From Janthinobacterium fluminis (GTDB lineage: Bacteria; Pseudomonadota; Gammaproteobacteria; Burkholderiales; Burkholderiaceae_D), in assembly GCF_028595325.1 (NCBI RefSeq), contig NZ_JAQQXR010000003.1, positions 310,001 to 374,000 of the forward strand: DNA of 64,000 bases, written 5' to 3'. Under the pieces are notes generated by a model that saw only the letters and a program-made list of their open reading frames with translations, did no database searches and was not told where the DNA came from. The translations under genes and the position numbers were made by a program. Shown here piece by piece: positions 1 to 8,060 of the stretch (position 1 is the first letter of the stretch; every line of letters starts with the position of its first letter).

Positions 1-788
1 AGCGACAGCGCGTGCAGGTCGTTGTGCGCCAGATGGTCGACGACGCCGGACAGGCGCGTGTGGACGTCGCCGCCGCCCAGGTCCTCGGCCGTGACGACCT
101 CGCCGGTGGCCGCCTTCACCAGCGGCGGGCCGCCGAGGAAAATCGTGCCCTGCTCCTTGACGATGATGGACTCGTCGCTCATCGCCGGCACATAGGCGCC
201 GCCGGCCGTGCACGAGCCCATGACGACGGCGATCTGCGGAATGCCCTTGGCCGACAGGTTCGCCTGGTTGTAGAAGATGCGGCCGAAATGCTCGCGGTCG
301 GGGAAGACCTCGTCCTGGTTCGGCAGGTTGGCGCCGCCCGAGTCGACCAGGTAGATGCAGGGCAGATTGTTCTGGTCGGCGATTTCCTGGGCGCGCAGAT
401 GCTTCTTGACCGTCATCGGATAATAGGTGCCGCCCTTGACGGTGGCGTCGTTGCAGACGATCACGCACTCCTGGCCGGAGACGCGGCCGATGCCGGTGAT
501 GATGCCGGCCGCCGGCGCGGCGTCGTTGCCGTTGGCGTCCTGGTACATCTGGTAGGCGGCCATCTGCGACAATTCGAGGAAGGGCGTGCCGGGGTCGAGC
601 AGCATCTGCACGCGCTCGCGCGGCAGCAGCTTGCCGCGGGCGACGTGCTTGGCGCTGGCGGCCGCGCCGCCGCCGGCGGCGATCCTGGCGACCTGGTCGC
701 GCAGATCGTCAACGACGGCCTGCATGGCGGCCGCGTTGGCCTTGAAATCGTCGCTGCGCGGATTGAGTTTGCTTTCGATATGCGGCAT
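1..788 (-). CDS. mccB: Methylcrotonoyl-CoA carboxylase, carboxyltransferase (beta) subunit, 3' end outside window
   Basis: Biotin-dependent carboxyltransferase half of 3-methylcrotonyl-CoA carboxylase, the third step of leucine breakdown, acting in the cytosol with the biotinylated alpha subunit. About 262 N-terminal codons are visible. They begin [15 protein letters not shown] and contain the crotonase-like core of acyl-CoA carboxyltransferases, including [36 protein letters not shown] and [17 protein letters not shown]. The start codon overlaps the stop of the upstream YchJ-like gene (TAATG), so the two are probably translated as a coupled pair. A LiuR-type palindrome lies 184 bp upstream, inside that neighbour. 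Propionyl- or geranyl-CoA carboxylase beta subunits are the main alternatives; the N-terminus and the leucine-pathway operator favour mccB. Confidence 0.9.
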   Translation of the reverse strand, partial: MPHIESKLNPRSDDFKANAAAMQAVVDDLRDQVARIAAGGGAAASAKHVARGKLLPRERVQMLLDPGTPFLELSQMAAYQMYQDANGNDAAPAAGIITGIGRVSGQECVIVCNDATVKGGTYYPMTVKKHLRAQEIADQNNLPCIYLVDSGGANLPNQDEVFPDREHFGRIFYNQANLSAKGIPQIAVVMGSCTAGGAYVPAMSDESIIVKEQGTIFLGGPPLVKAATGEVVTAEDLGGGDVHTRLSGVVDHLAHNDLHALS

Positions 789-1237
789 TACTGGTCCTTT
801 TTTCTGGTCGTCTTGTCCGGGAAACTACCGTCGAGATAAAACCAGCGCAGGCCGCCGTCCGAGGGTTCGCGCAGGAAACGGCTGACCTCATGCAGGCGGT
901 GGGCGCGGCCGCCGGTCTTGTAGCGGGCCACGAATTCGACGCTGTCACTATTTGCTTCGGTATCGGATTCTGCTTTACGTTGACGTAAACGTAAAGCGGA
1001 TTTTACCTCAAGTCCCAGCCAGCGCAAGCTTTCATCGTCGCTGACGATGGGTTCGGGCGGGCAGGTGCTGGGATGCCAGGTGGCGCGCAGATAGGCTTCC
1101 CGGCCCAGCGTATAGGCGGTATAGCGCGAGCGCATCAGCGCCTCGGCCGTCGGCGCGATGGCGGCGCCGTCCAGGTAGGGGCCGCAGCACGTGGCGAAGG
1201 AGGGGCCGCCGCAGGGGCAGGTCGCGGGAATTTTCAT
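788..1237 (-). CDS. YchJ/UPF0225 family SEC-C motif protein
   Basis: A 149-residue protein of the YchJ family, whose role is unknown. The N-terminal zinc-binding SEC-C-like motif reads CPCGG-(5)-CCGPYLDG. The YchJ middle domain follows, with [49 protein letters not shown] and WFYLDGSF. The ATG at 1237 is chosen because it puts the cysteine motif near the N-terminus as usual; the upstream in-frame ATG adds an unlikely Arg-rich leader. The loop [12 protein letters not shown] is encoded by a near-perfect palindrome that matches the LiuR sites elsewhere in this window, using codons rare here (TTA, CGT). The stop overlaps the mccB start. Confidence 0.85.
   Translation of the reverse strand: MKIPATCPCGGPSFATCCGPYLDGAAIAPTAEALMRSRYTAYTLGREAYLRATWHPSTCPPEPIVSDDESLRWLGLEVKSALRLRQRKAESDTEANSDSVEFVARYKTGGRAHRLHEVSRFLREPSDGGLRWFYLDGSFPDKTTRKKDQ
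972..997. promoter_or_regulatory. Intragenic LiuR-type operator
   Basis: A 26-bp palindrome: the outer 8-bp arms GCTTTACG/CGTAAAGC are perfect and the 10-bp centre has one mismatched pair. Bases 977-996 are identical at 19 of 20 positions to 26220-26239, beside liuR and ivd. It lies inside the YchJ-like coding frame, 184 bp before mccB. I infer that LiuR binds here to control mccB and the genes beyond the left edge. Confidence 0.75.
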
Positions 1238-1446
1238 GGGTGAGCGTCGTCGTCGTGGAATGGCCGTGCGCAATTATCCGCCATAAACGGCGGCGCCGGG
1301 CGGCGCGCGGGCGGGCCCTGCCGGGCGGGGACTGTGGGTTTTTTGCCGCAGATGACTGGCGGTTGGGTATGATCTGTGTCATTTACTGCTGCTGGGCGCT
1401 ACGCGATTCCTCCATCGCCATTACACTAGCGGATAAGGAGAAGTGT

Positions 1447-2187
1447 ATGAACCAGACCAGCTTTGAACTCAAGGTCGACTTAAACGACAATTCGCCTTTA
1501 TACATGCAAATTGCGCGCAAACTCAGCGACGACGTCAAAAGTGGCCGCTACCAGGTCGACCAGGCCCTGCCGTCCGAACGGCTGCTGTCCGAATTGCTGG
1601 ACGTCTCGCGCGTGACGGCGCGCAAGGCCATCGACCAACTGGTCGACCAGGGCCTCGTCGTACGCCGCCGCGGCTCGGGCAACTACATCGCGCCGCGCAT
1701 CGAACAACCGCTGTCGAACCTGTCCAGCTTCTCGGAGCAACTGCAGCAGCGCGGCTACCGCTCCGGCTCGCGCTGGCTCAAGCGCGAAGTGGTCATTGCC
1801 GGCGCCGACGAACAACTGAGCCTGGGGCTGTCGCCGAACACCAAGGTGGCGCGGCTGGAGCGGCTGCGGCTGGCGGACGACGTCGTCATGGCCTACGAAG
1901 TGAGCGTGCTGCCCTACAGCGTCGTGTCGGACCCGGAAGCGGTGGGCGCCTCGCTCTACGAATACCTCAGCAGCATCAACAAAGCGCCGGTGCGGGCGCT
2001 GCAGCACATCCGCGCGATGAACTCCTCGGCCGAGCTGGCCGAGCAACTGGGCGTGCCGGAGGGGCAGGCGGTGCTCTTCATCACCCGCGTGGCCTACCTG
2101 GCGTCGGGCGAAGCGGTCGAACTGACGCACTCCTACTGCCGCAGCGACCACTACGACTTCGTCGCCGAAATGCGCCGCGCGCCGTAA
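1447..2187 (+). CDS. GntR/HutC-family transcriptional regulator (NagR/DasR-like)
   Basis: A 246-residue cytosolic repressor. An N-terminal GntR winged helix (residues about 10-78, with SPLYMQIARKLSDDV, LPSERLLSELLDVSRVTARKAI and GLVVRRRGSGNY) is followed by a UTRA ligand-binding domain (about 95-240, ending LTHSYCRSDHYDFVAEM). UTRA regulators of the HutC/NagR type often sense phosphorylated amino sugars. The ATG at 1447 has a good ribosome site (AAGGAG, 6 bases upstream), while the longer frame from 1240 has none. It heads a run of six peptidoglycan-turnover genes, so MurNAc-6-P or GlcNAc-6-P is a reasonable inferred ligand. The region between it and murQ holds three copies of a repeat centred on GTCTAGAC. 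Confidence 0.88.
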   Translation: MNQTSFELKVDLNDNSPLYMQIARKLSDDVKSGRYQVDQALPSERLLSELLDVSRVTARKAIDQLVDQGLVVRRRGSGNYIAPRIEQPLSNLSSFSEQLQQRGYRSGSRWLKREVVIAGADEQLSLGLSPNTKVARLERLRLADDVVMAYEVSVLPYSVVSDPEAVGASLYEYLSSINKAPVRALQHIRAMNSSAELAEQLGVPEGQAVLFITRVAYLASGEAVELTHSYCRSDHYDFVAEMRRAP

Positions 2188-2205
2188 AGCTTGCCTACCC
2201 CCAAT

Positions 2206-2357
2206 GGGGTCAGGTCTAGACATGACGGTTTTTGTATTTGCAAGCTGTTTTTTGCACGGTTTTTCCACGGGGGCGCGCGCAAAAACCGCCATGTCTAGAC
2301 CTGACCCCAATGTTGTTTTGAGTAAAACCGCCATGTCTAGACCTGACCCCAATGTTG
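2206..2357. repeat. Three copies of a GTCTAGAC-centred repeat
   Basis: Copies at 2206-2234 (inverted), 2281-2315 and 2324-2357. Each reads, in one orientation, AAAACCGCCATGTCTAGACC then TGACCCCAATG. Copies 2 and 3 are identical over about 33 bp; copy 1 is their reverse complement with one change, so copies 1 and 2 can form a hairpin with a 46-base loop. The core GTCTAGACC resembles the NagR/DasR operator consensus TGGTCTAGACCA, but the repeats could equally be a dispersed REP-like element. They fill most of the gap between the regulator and murQ. Confidence 0.8.
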
Positions 2358-2374
2358 CTTGAAGGTGGATGGCC

Positions 2375-3256
2375 ATGCTGAAGACTGAAGCGCCCAGTCC
2401 TTTGTACGCGGAGCTCGATTTGTTGCCGCTGCCGGCTCTCGTCGCCGCCTTGGTCGGCGATCAGTTCGGGGCGGTCGAGGCGGTGCGCGCGGCCGCGCCG
2501 GCCATCGCCGCCGCCGTCGCCGCCGCCCTGCCGCGTATCGCCGCCGGCGGGCGCCTCATTTATGTCGGCGCCGGGACGTCGGGCCGCCTCGGCGTGCTCG
2601 ATGGCGTGGAGTTGTACCCCACTTTTTCCTGGCCGCGCGAGCGTGCCCTCGGTGTGCTGGCCGGCGGCAGGCAGGCGATGTTCGAGGCCGTCGAGGGCGC
2701 CGAGGATGACCGCGCCGAGGGCGCCGCGCAGTTGCGCGCCTGCGCCGCCGGCCCCAATGATGTCGTGGTGTTGCTGGCCGCCTCAGGAACGACGCCTTTC
2801 GTGCTGGGCGCGCTGGACGCGGCCCGCGCCCTCGCTTGTCTGGCCATCGGTATCGCCAATAATCCCGGCGCGCCCCTGGTGCGCGATGCCGACATCGGCA
2901 TTACGCTCGATACGGGCCCGGAGGTGATTTCCGGCAGCACCCGCTTGAAGGCCGGCACGGCGCAAAAGATTGCCTTGAATACGTTTTCGAGCGCCTTGAT
3001 GGTGCGCTTGAACAAGGTTTACGGGAACTTGATGGTAGACTTGAAGCCGACGAACGCCAAGCTGTTGCGGCGCGCCGTCGCTCTGACCATGCACGCGACC
3101 GGCGCCGACGAGGCGAGCGCGCGCGGCGCGTTGGAGCAGTGCCATTTTCATGTCAAGGTCGCCATCGTGGCCTTGTCCAGACAAGTTACGATAGACCAGG
3201 CGCAGCGATTGTTGGCCGGAGCGGCCGGCAGCGTGAGGGCGGCGCTGGCTTCCTAG
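2375..3256 (+). CDS. murQ: N-acetylmuramic acid 6-phosphate etherase
   Basis: Cleaves the D-lactyl ether of MurNAc-6-P to give GlcNAc-6-P and lactate in cytosolic peptidoglycan recycling. It has an SIS-type fold and the family signature LIYVGAGTSGRLGVLDGVEL-YPTF. The glutamate in that motif (E79) and the one in VEGAEDDRAEG (E110) match the catalytic glutamates of Escherichia coli MurQ. Later signatures GSTRLKAGTAQK and GNLMVDLKPTN are intact. Length, about 293 residues, is normal. The ECPPTF segment of most MurQ proteins is replaced by ELYPTF. The ATG at 2375 is preferred over 2369 because GAAGG then lies at a usual distance. It is the first gene after the GntR regulator, in a co-directional cluster. 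Confidence 0.92.
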   Translation: MLKTEAPSPLYAELDLLPLPALVAALVGDQFGAVEAVRAAAPAIAAAVAAALPRIAAGGRLIYVGAGTSGRLGVLDGVELYPTFSWPRERALGVLAGGRQAMFEAVEGAEDDRAEGAAQLRACAAGPNDVVVLLAASGTTPFVLGALDAARALACLAIGIANNPGAPLVRDADIGITLDTGPEVISGSTRLKAGTAQKIALNTFSSALMVRLNKVYGNLMVDLKPTNAKLLRRAVALTMHATGADEASARGALEQCHFHVKVAIVALSRQVTIDQAQRLLAGAAGSVRAALAS

Positions 3257-3292
3257 CATTCTTCGTCTTGGTCGTTGACGAAGGATGTAAAA

Positions 3293-4549
3293 GTGCAAGA
3301 TAAAAGCCCGTGGGTGTGGATTCCCTCCTTGTATTTCGGCCAGGCCATTCCCTATGTCGTCGTGATGTTGTTGTCGGTGGTGATGTACAAGAACATCGGC
3401 ATTTCGAACACCGACATCGCGCTCTATACCAGTTGGCTGTATCTGCCGTGGGTGATCAAGCCGCTGTGGTCGCCCTTCGTCGAGTTGTTCCGCACCAAGC
3501 GCTTCTGGATCGTCACGCTGCAGTTGTTGATCGGCGCCGCGCTGGCGGCCGTCGCGCTGACGCTGCCGCTGCCGAATTTCTTCCAGCTCAGCCTGGCCGT
3601 GCTGTGGTTGATGGCCTTCAGTTCCGCCACGCATGACATCGCCGCCGACGGTTTTTATATGTTGGGGCTGGAGGAGCACCAGCAGGCCGCCTTCGTCGGT
3701 GTGCGCAGTACCTTCTACAAGCTGGCGATGATCGCCGGCCAGGGCGGCCTGGTGTCGCTGGCCGGCTGGCTGACGGAGTCCAGCGGCGACGTGCGCCATG
3801 CCTGGTCGGTGGTGTTTGTCCTGCTCGCGCTGGGTTTCGTCGGCCTGGCCTTGTACCACCGTTTGACGCTGCCGAGGCCGCCGGCCGACCGCCCGGCCGC
3901 GCGCGGCGGCCGTTTGCTGGCCGATGTGCTGGCCACTTTCAGCACCTTCTTCAAGAAAGACGGCATTCTCGTCATCCTCGGTTTCCTGCTGTTGTTCCGC
4001 TTCGGCGAGGCGCAGTTGCTGAAGCTGGTGGTTCCCTTCCTGCTCGATCCGCCGGCCAAGGGCGGCCTCGGCCTGAGCACCACGCAGATCGGCTTCGTCT
4101 ATGGCACGCTGGGCGTGTGCATGCTGGTGCTCGGCGGCTTGCTGGGCGGGTATGCGATTTCCCGCTTCGGTTTGAAGCGTTGCCTGTGGCCGATGGTGGT
4201 GGCGGTGCATTTGCCCGATCTGGTGTTCGTCTACCTGGCGACGGCCATGCCGGACAATATTTATGTGATCGCGGCCGGCATCGCCATCGAGCAATTCGGC
4301 TACGGTTTCGGCTTCGCCTCGTATCTGCTGTACATGATGATGATCGCCGACGGCCCCCATAAAACGGCGCATTACGCGATTTGCACCGGCTTCATGGCCC
4401 TCGGCATGATGTTGCCCGGCATGGTCAGCGGCTGGATTCAGCAGCAACTCGGTTATCAGCACTTCTTCATCTGGGTGTGCATCGCCACGCTTCCCGCCTT
4501 CGCGATGACGGCCTTGGTGCGCATCGACCCGGAGTTCGGCAAGAAGTAG
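3293..4549 (+). CDS. AmpG-like major facilitator superfamily permease
   Basis: An inner-membrane transporter of about 418 residues with roughly 12 hydrophobic segments. The N-terminus (WVWIPSLYFGQAIPYVVV), the loop WVIKPLWSPFVELFRTKR and the helix SSATHDIAADGFYM match the AmpG branch of the MFS, which brings GlcNAc-anhydroMurNAc muropeptides into the cytosol. The chosen GTG start has AAGGATG 6-7 bases upstream; the in-frame TTG at 3275 would add six residues. It lies 36 bp after murQ, so import followed by MurQ processing is a sensible pathway. The exact substrate cannot be read from sequence. Confidence 0.82.
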   Translation: MQDKSPWVWIPSLYFGQAIPYVVVMLLSVVMYKNIGISNTDIALYTSWLYLPWVIKPLWSPFVELFRTKRFWIVTLQLLIGAALAAVALTLPLPNFFQLSLAVLWLMAFSSATHDIAADGFYMLGLEEHQQAAFVGVRSTFYKLAMIAGQGGLVSLAGWLTESSGDVRHAWSVVFVLLALGFVGLALYHRLTLPRPPADRPAARGGRLLADVLATFSTFFKKDGILVILGFLLLFRFGEAQLLKLVVPFLLDPPAKGGLGLSTTQIGFVYGTLGVCMLVLGGLLGGYAISRFGLKRCLWPMVVAVHLPDLVFVYLATAMPDNIYVIAAGIAIEQFGYGFGFASYLLYMMMIADGPHKTAHYAICTGFMALGMMLPGMVSGWIQQQLGYQHFFIWVCIATLPAFAMTALVRIDPEFGKK

Positions 4550-4615
4550 TCGCCCCGCGCCAGCCGCCCCGCGCGCAGTAAAATGCCGGCACTTATAGAA
4601 TTCGAGGAAATAGTT

Positions 4616-6241
4616 TTGTTTTTTAATGTGAAAAGACGCTTGGGCGCGGTCGCCGCGCTGGCCGCGGCGGCGTTGTTGAGTAGCTGCGCCACGAATGTGC
4701 CTTTGACGCCGGGCGCCCTGCCGCCGGCGCCGGCCCCGTCCGGGGTGGCGGGCGAGGCGCCGCCGCCGGCGCCGCGCGAATTCCGCGCCGCCTGGGTGTC
4801 GACGGTGGCCAATATCGACTGGCCCAGCCGCAGCAATCTGACGGTGGAGAAGCAGCAGGCGGAGGCGCGCGCCATCCTCGACCGCGCCAGGGCGCTGAAC
4901 CTGAATGCGATTGTGCTGCAGGTGCGGCCCAGCGCGGACGCGATGTATCCGTCGAAGCTGGAGCCGTGGTCGGAATTTCTGACGGGGCAACAGGGCCGCG
5001 CGCCGCAGCCCGTCTACGATCCCCTCCAGTACTGGGTCGAGCAGGCGCACGCGCGCGGCTTGGAGTTGCACGCCTGGTTCAATCCCTACCGTGCGCGCCA
5101 CGCGACGGCGAAGACGGCGCTGGCGCGCGAGCATTTCGCGCTGACGAATCCCGAGGCCGTCAAGCAATACGGCCGCTACCTGTGGATGGACCCGGGCGAG
5201 GCGGCTTCGTCGCAGCGCACCCAGGAGGTGGTGTTCGACGTGGTGCGCCGCTACGACATCGACGGCGTGCATATCGACGATTATTTCTATCCGTATCCGA
5301 TCGACGCGCCCGGCGGCGGCCCCGGCGCCGAAGCGGCCGCGCTGGACGGCGCGGCCTCGCCGCGCACCGAGCTGGAGTTTCCCGACCAGCCGTCGTGGCA
5401 GCGTTATCTGCTGGCCGGCGGCAAGCTGGAGCGGGCCGCCTGGCGCCGCGAGAATGTCAACCAGTTGATCGAGGCCCTGTACGCCGGCATCCACCGCGAG
5501 AAGAACTGGGTGCGCTTCGGCATCAGCCCCTTCGGCATCGGCCGCCCGGACCGGCGCCCGCCCGGCATCGCCGGCTTCAGCCAGTACGATAAATTGTATG
5601 CGGACGCGGAGCTGTGGCTGGCCAAGGGCTGGCTCGACTATCTGTCGCCGCAGTTGTACTGGCCGATCGCCCAGCCGGCGCAAGCCTTCGACGTCTTGCT
5701 CGACTATTGGCTGGCGCAGAATCCGCGCGGCCGCCACGTCTGGCCGGGGCTGTACACGAGCCGCATCGACAATTCGGCGAAAGCCTTTCCGCCCGAAGAA
5801 ATCGTCAGGCAGGTGGCGCTGACGCGCACCCGGCCCGGCGCGAACGGCCAGGTGCATTTCAGCATCGCGCCGCTGATGGACAACCGCAAGGGCATCGGCG
5901 ATCAATTGAAGGCCAATGCCTACCAAAGCCCGGCCCTGGTGCCGGCGACGCCGTGGCTGGGTTCGGAGGCGCCGGCCGCCCCGCTCGTGACGGCGCGGCG
6001 CGAGGGCGCCGCCCTCGGCCTGAAATTGGCGGGCGCGCCGGGCAAGGCCGTGGCGCAGTATGCGGTGTGGTCGCGCTACGGCACGCAATGGCGTTTCGCC
6101 GTCGTGCCGGGCGCGCGCACGGACTGGGCGCTGGCCGACGACGCCGTCGCCGGGCCCGTCAACGCGGTGGTGGTCAGCGCCGTCGACCGCCTGGGCAATG
6201 AAAGCGAGCGCGTGCAGGTTTTGCGGGCCGTCAAGCAGTGA
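4616..6241 (+). CDS. DigH-like glycoside hydrolase (GHL10/DUF187) lipoprotein
   Basis: A secreted lipoprotein of about 541 residues. The signal peptide MFFNVKRRLGAVAALAAAA ends in the lipobox LLSSC. The GHL10 barrel follows (EFRAAWVSTVANIDWPS, LNAIVLQVRPSADAMYP, WFNPYRARH, RYDIDGVHIDDYFYPYP, GISPFGIGRP, WPGLYTSR). The acidic pair in HIDDYFYP is in the active-site region of the family. E. coli DigH (YddW), of the same family, cleaves glycan strands stripped of stem peptides. About 90 C-terminal residues form an extra beta-rich, Fn3-like module. The TTG at 4616 is chosen because GAGGA lies 7 bases upstream; GTG at 4628 is possible. The stop overlaps the next start (TGATG). Confidence 0.83.
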   Translation: MFFNVKRRLGAVAALAAAALLSSCATNVPLTPGALPPAPAPSGVAGEAPPPAPREFRAAWVSTVANIDWPSRSNLTVEKQQAEARAILDRARALNLNAIVLQVRPSADAMYPSKLEPWSEFLTGQQGRAPQPVYDPLQYWVEQAHARGLELHAWFNPYRARHATAKTALAREHFALTNPEAVKQYGRYLWMDPGEAASSQRTQEVVFDVVRRYDIDGVHIDDYFYPYPIDAPGGGPGAEAAALDGAASPRTELEFPDQPSWQRYLLAGGKLERAAWRRENVNQLIEALYAGIHREKNWVRFGISPFGIGRPDRRPPGIAGFSQYDKLYADAELWLAKGWLDYLSPQLYWPIAQPAQAFDVLLDYWLAQNPRGRHVWPGLYTSRIDNSAKAFPPEEIVRQVALTRTRPGANGQVHFSIAPLMDNRKGIGDQLKANAYQSPALVPATPWLGSEAPAAPLVTARREGAALGLKLAGAPGKAVAQYAVWSRYGTQWRFAVVPGARTDWALADDAVAGPVNAVVVSAVDRLGNESERVQVLRAVKQ

Positions 6242-7146
6242 TGCGGGCGGACGGCGGCCTGGGCCTGGGCATCGACGCCGGCGGCACGCAGACCCGCTGG
6301 GCGCTGGCCGCGCCGTCCGGGGAGATCGTCGCCGAGGGGCAGTTGGCGGGCCTGTCGGCCCTGCAGATGGGCAGCGCGGACGGGCGCCGGGCGGTGCGCG
6401 CCGCCTTCGCCGACCTGTGCGGCGCCGTGCTGGAAGCGGGCCGGCCCGCGCGCGTGCGCGCCGGGCTGAGCGGTTTCGGCGGCGACGGCGCCCTGCTGGG
6501 GGGCTGGCTGGCCGAGTTGTTGGCGCTGCCCGGACAGGCGGTCGCGCTGTGCAACGATATTCACATTGCCTATCTGGACAGTTTCGCCCCGGGCCAGGGT
6601 TATCTGGTGTACGCTGGCACGGGCTCGATTGCCGCGTGGCTGGACACGGACGGCGCGCTGCACCGGGCCGGCGGCCGCGGCGTGACGCTCGACGACGGCG
6701 GCGGCGGCTTCTGGATCGCGCGCGAGGCGATGCGCCAGGTGTGGCGGCGCGAGGATGAATGTCCGGGCAGTTGGCGCGGCTCGGCGCTGGCGCGGGCGCT
6801 GTTCGCGCAGATAGGCGGCAGCGACTGGGCCTTGTCGCGCAACTTTATTTACGGGCAGGAGCGCGGCGCCATCGGCAAGCTGGCGCTGGCGGTCGCGGCG
6901 GCGGCCGACGCCGACCCGGCCGCGCTGGCGATTTTGCAGCAGGCTGGGCGGGAACTGGCGCGGCTGGCGCTGGCGCTGACGGCGCGCTACGGGCCGCGTC
7001 CGGTGGTGCTGGCCGGGCGGGCGTCGGCCCTGCATCCGGCGATAGCGGCGGCGATGCGCGCCGCGCTGCCGGCCGCGCTGGCGCTGGAGCAGCGGGTGGT
7101 GCGGCCGCACCACGCCGCCGCGCGCATCGCCGCGTCCGGGACTTGA
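6241..7146 (+). CDS. BadF/BadG-family ATPase, predicted N-acetylglucosamine/N-acetylmuramic acid kinase
   Basis: A 301-residue cytosolic sugar kinase of the actin-like ATPase superfamily. Phosphate-1 motif GIDAGGTQTRW, the segment GLSGFGGDG, phosphate-2 motif YAGTGSIAAW and the segment DDGGGGFWIAREAM are present, as in human GlcNAc kinase and clostridial MurK, which phosphorylates both MurNAc and GlcNAc. Beside murQ, a MurNAc kinase would supply its substrate. No anmK-type kinase is seen in the cluster. The ATG overlaps the stop of the upstream hydrolase gene, so translation is probably coupled. Substrate choice between GlcNAc and MurNAc is inference. Confidence 0.82.
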   Translation: MRADGGLGLGIDAGGTQTRWALAAPSGEIVAEGQLAGLSALQMGSADGRRAVRAAFADLCGAVLEAGRPARVRAGLSGFGGDGALLGGWLAELLALPGQAVALCNDIHIAYLDSFAPGQGYLVYAGTGSIAAWLDTDGALHRAGGRGVTLDDGGGGFWIAREAMRQVWRREDECPGSWRGSALARALFAQIGGSDWALSRNFIYGQERGAIGKLALAVAAAADADPAALAILQQAGRELARLALALTARYGPRPVVLAGRASALHPAIAAAMRAALPAALALEQRVVRPHHAAARIAASGT

Positions 7147-7195
7147 ATGACGGCCGATTCTTTGTCGGCAGACCTTATTGACTACACAATTCACT

Positions 7196-8020
7196 ATGAA
7201 ACCGATACTTCTGAGTCTGCTTGTCGCCCTGCTGGGCGGCTGCGCCAGCACCACCCTGCCCGGCCCGCCGCCGCATCTGGACCACAGTTACACGGCGCGC
7301 AGCCAGAGCAGCCGCGTCAAGTTCGTCGTGCTGCACTACACGGTCAGCGACACGCCCCGCTCGATCAAGATCCTGACGGAGCAGGTCGTCAGCAGCCACT
7401 ATCTGCTGACGGACACGGCGCCGCCGCGCATTTACGCGCTGGTCGACGAGTCGCGCCAGGCCAACCACGCCGGCGTCAGCAACTGGAAGAATTACACGCT
7501 GCTCAACAGCAGCTCGGTCGGCATCGAAATCGTCAACCCCGGCTACACGGACACGCCGGAAGGCCGGCTCTGGCACCCCTTCCCGCAGGCGCAGATCGAC
7601 GAGCTGATCGCGCTGCTCAAGCAAATCGTCGCCCGCCACAACATTCCGCCGGAAAACATCCTCGGCCATAACGAGATCGCGCCCCAGCGCAAGCAAGACC
7701 CGGGGCCGATGTTCCCGTGGCGGCAGCTGGCCGCGGCCGGCCTGGTCGCGTGGCCGGACGGCGAGCGGGTCGCCGCCCAGCGCGCGCTGTACGAGCGGCA
7801 ATTGCCGGACACGGCCTGGTTCCAGCAGCGCCTGGCGCAGCACGGTTACGCGCTGGCGCAGACGGGCACGCTGGACGGCGCCACCCGCGACGCGCTGGTC
7901 GCCTTCCAGATGAAGTTCCGCCAGTCGCTGTTCGCCGGCATCCCGGACGCGGAAACGGCCGCCATCCTCGATGTGTTGACGACGCCGGCGGGCGCGCCGG
8001 CGCCGCTTGCTGTAAAGTAG
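7196..8020 (+). CDS. AmiD-like N-acetylmuramoyl-L-alanine amidase lipoprotein
   Basis: A 274-residue zinc amidase that cuts between MurNAc or anhydroMurNAc and L-Ala. The lipoprotein signal MKPILLSLLVALLGGC fixes the start at the ATG at 7196 and places it in the cell envelope. The Amidase_2 domain (about residues 38-190) shows VVLHYTVSD with the first zinc histidine, SSVGIEIVNPGY, and ILGHNEIAPQRKQDPGP with the second histidine and the aspartate ligand. The C-terminal 70 residues form a peptidoglycan-binding domain (LAQTGTLDGATRDALVAFQ). This is the usual AmiD layout. It is the fifth gene of the recycling cluster. Confidence 0.9.
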   Translation: MKPILLSLLVALLGGCASTTLPGPPPHLDHSYTARSQSSRVKFVVLHYTVSDTPRSIKILTEQVVSSHYLLTDTAPPRIYALVDESRQANHAGVSNWKNYTLLNSSSVGIEIVNPGYTDTPEGRLWHPFPQAQIDELIALLKQIVARHNIPPENILGHNEIAPQRKQDPGPMFPWRQLAAAGLVAWPDGERVAAQRALYERQLPDTAWFQQRLAQHGYALAQTGTLDGATRDALVAFQMKFRQSLFAGIPDAETAAILDVLTTPAGAPAPLAVK

Positions 8021-8060
8021 GCGGCATCGCGGCGTCGCGCCGCACCCGAGGGAGGCAGCC

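Noticed and set aside
2783-6088. Long minus-strand frame (1101 residues) across murQ, the permease and the glycosidase
   Set aside because: It spans three real genes on the other strand and is low-complexity Arg/Ala/Gln/His.
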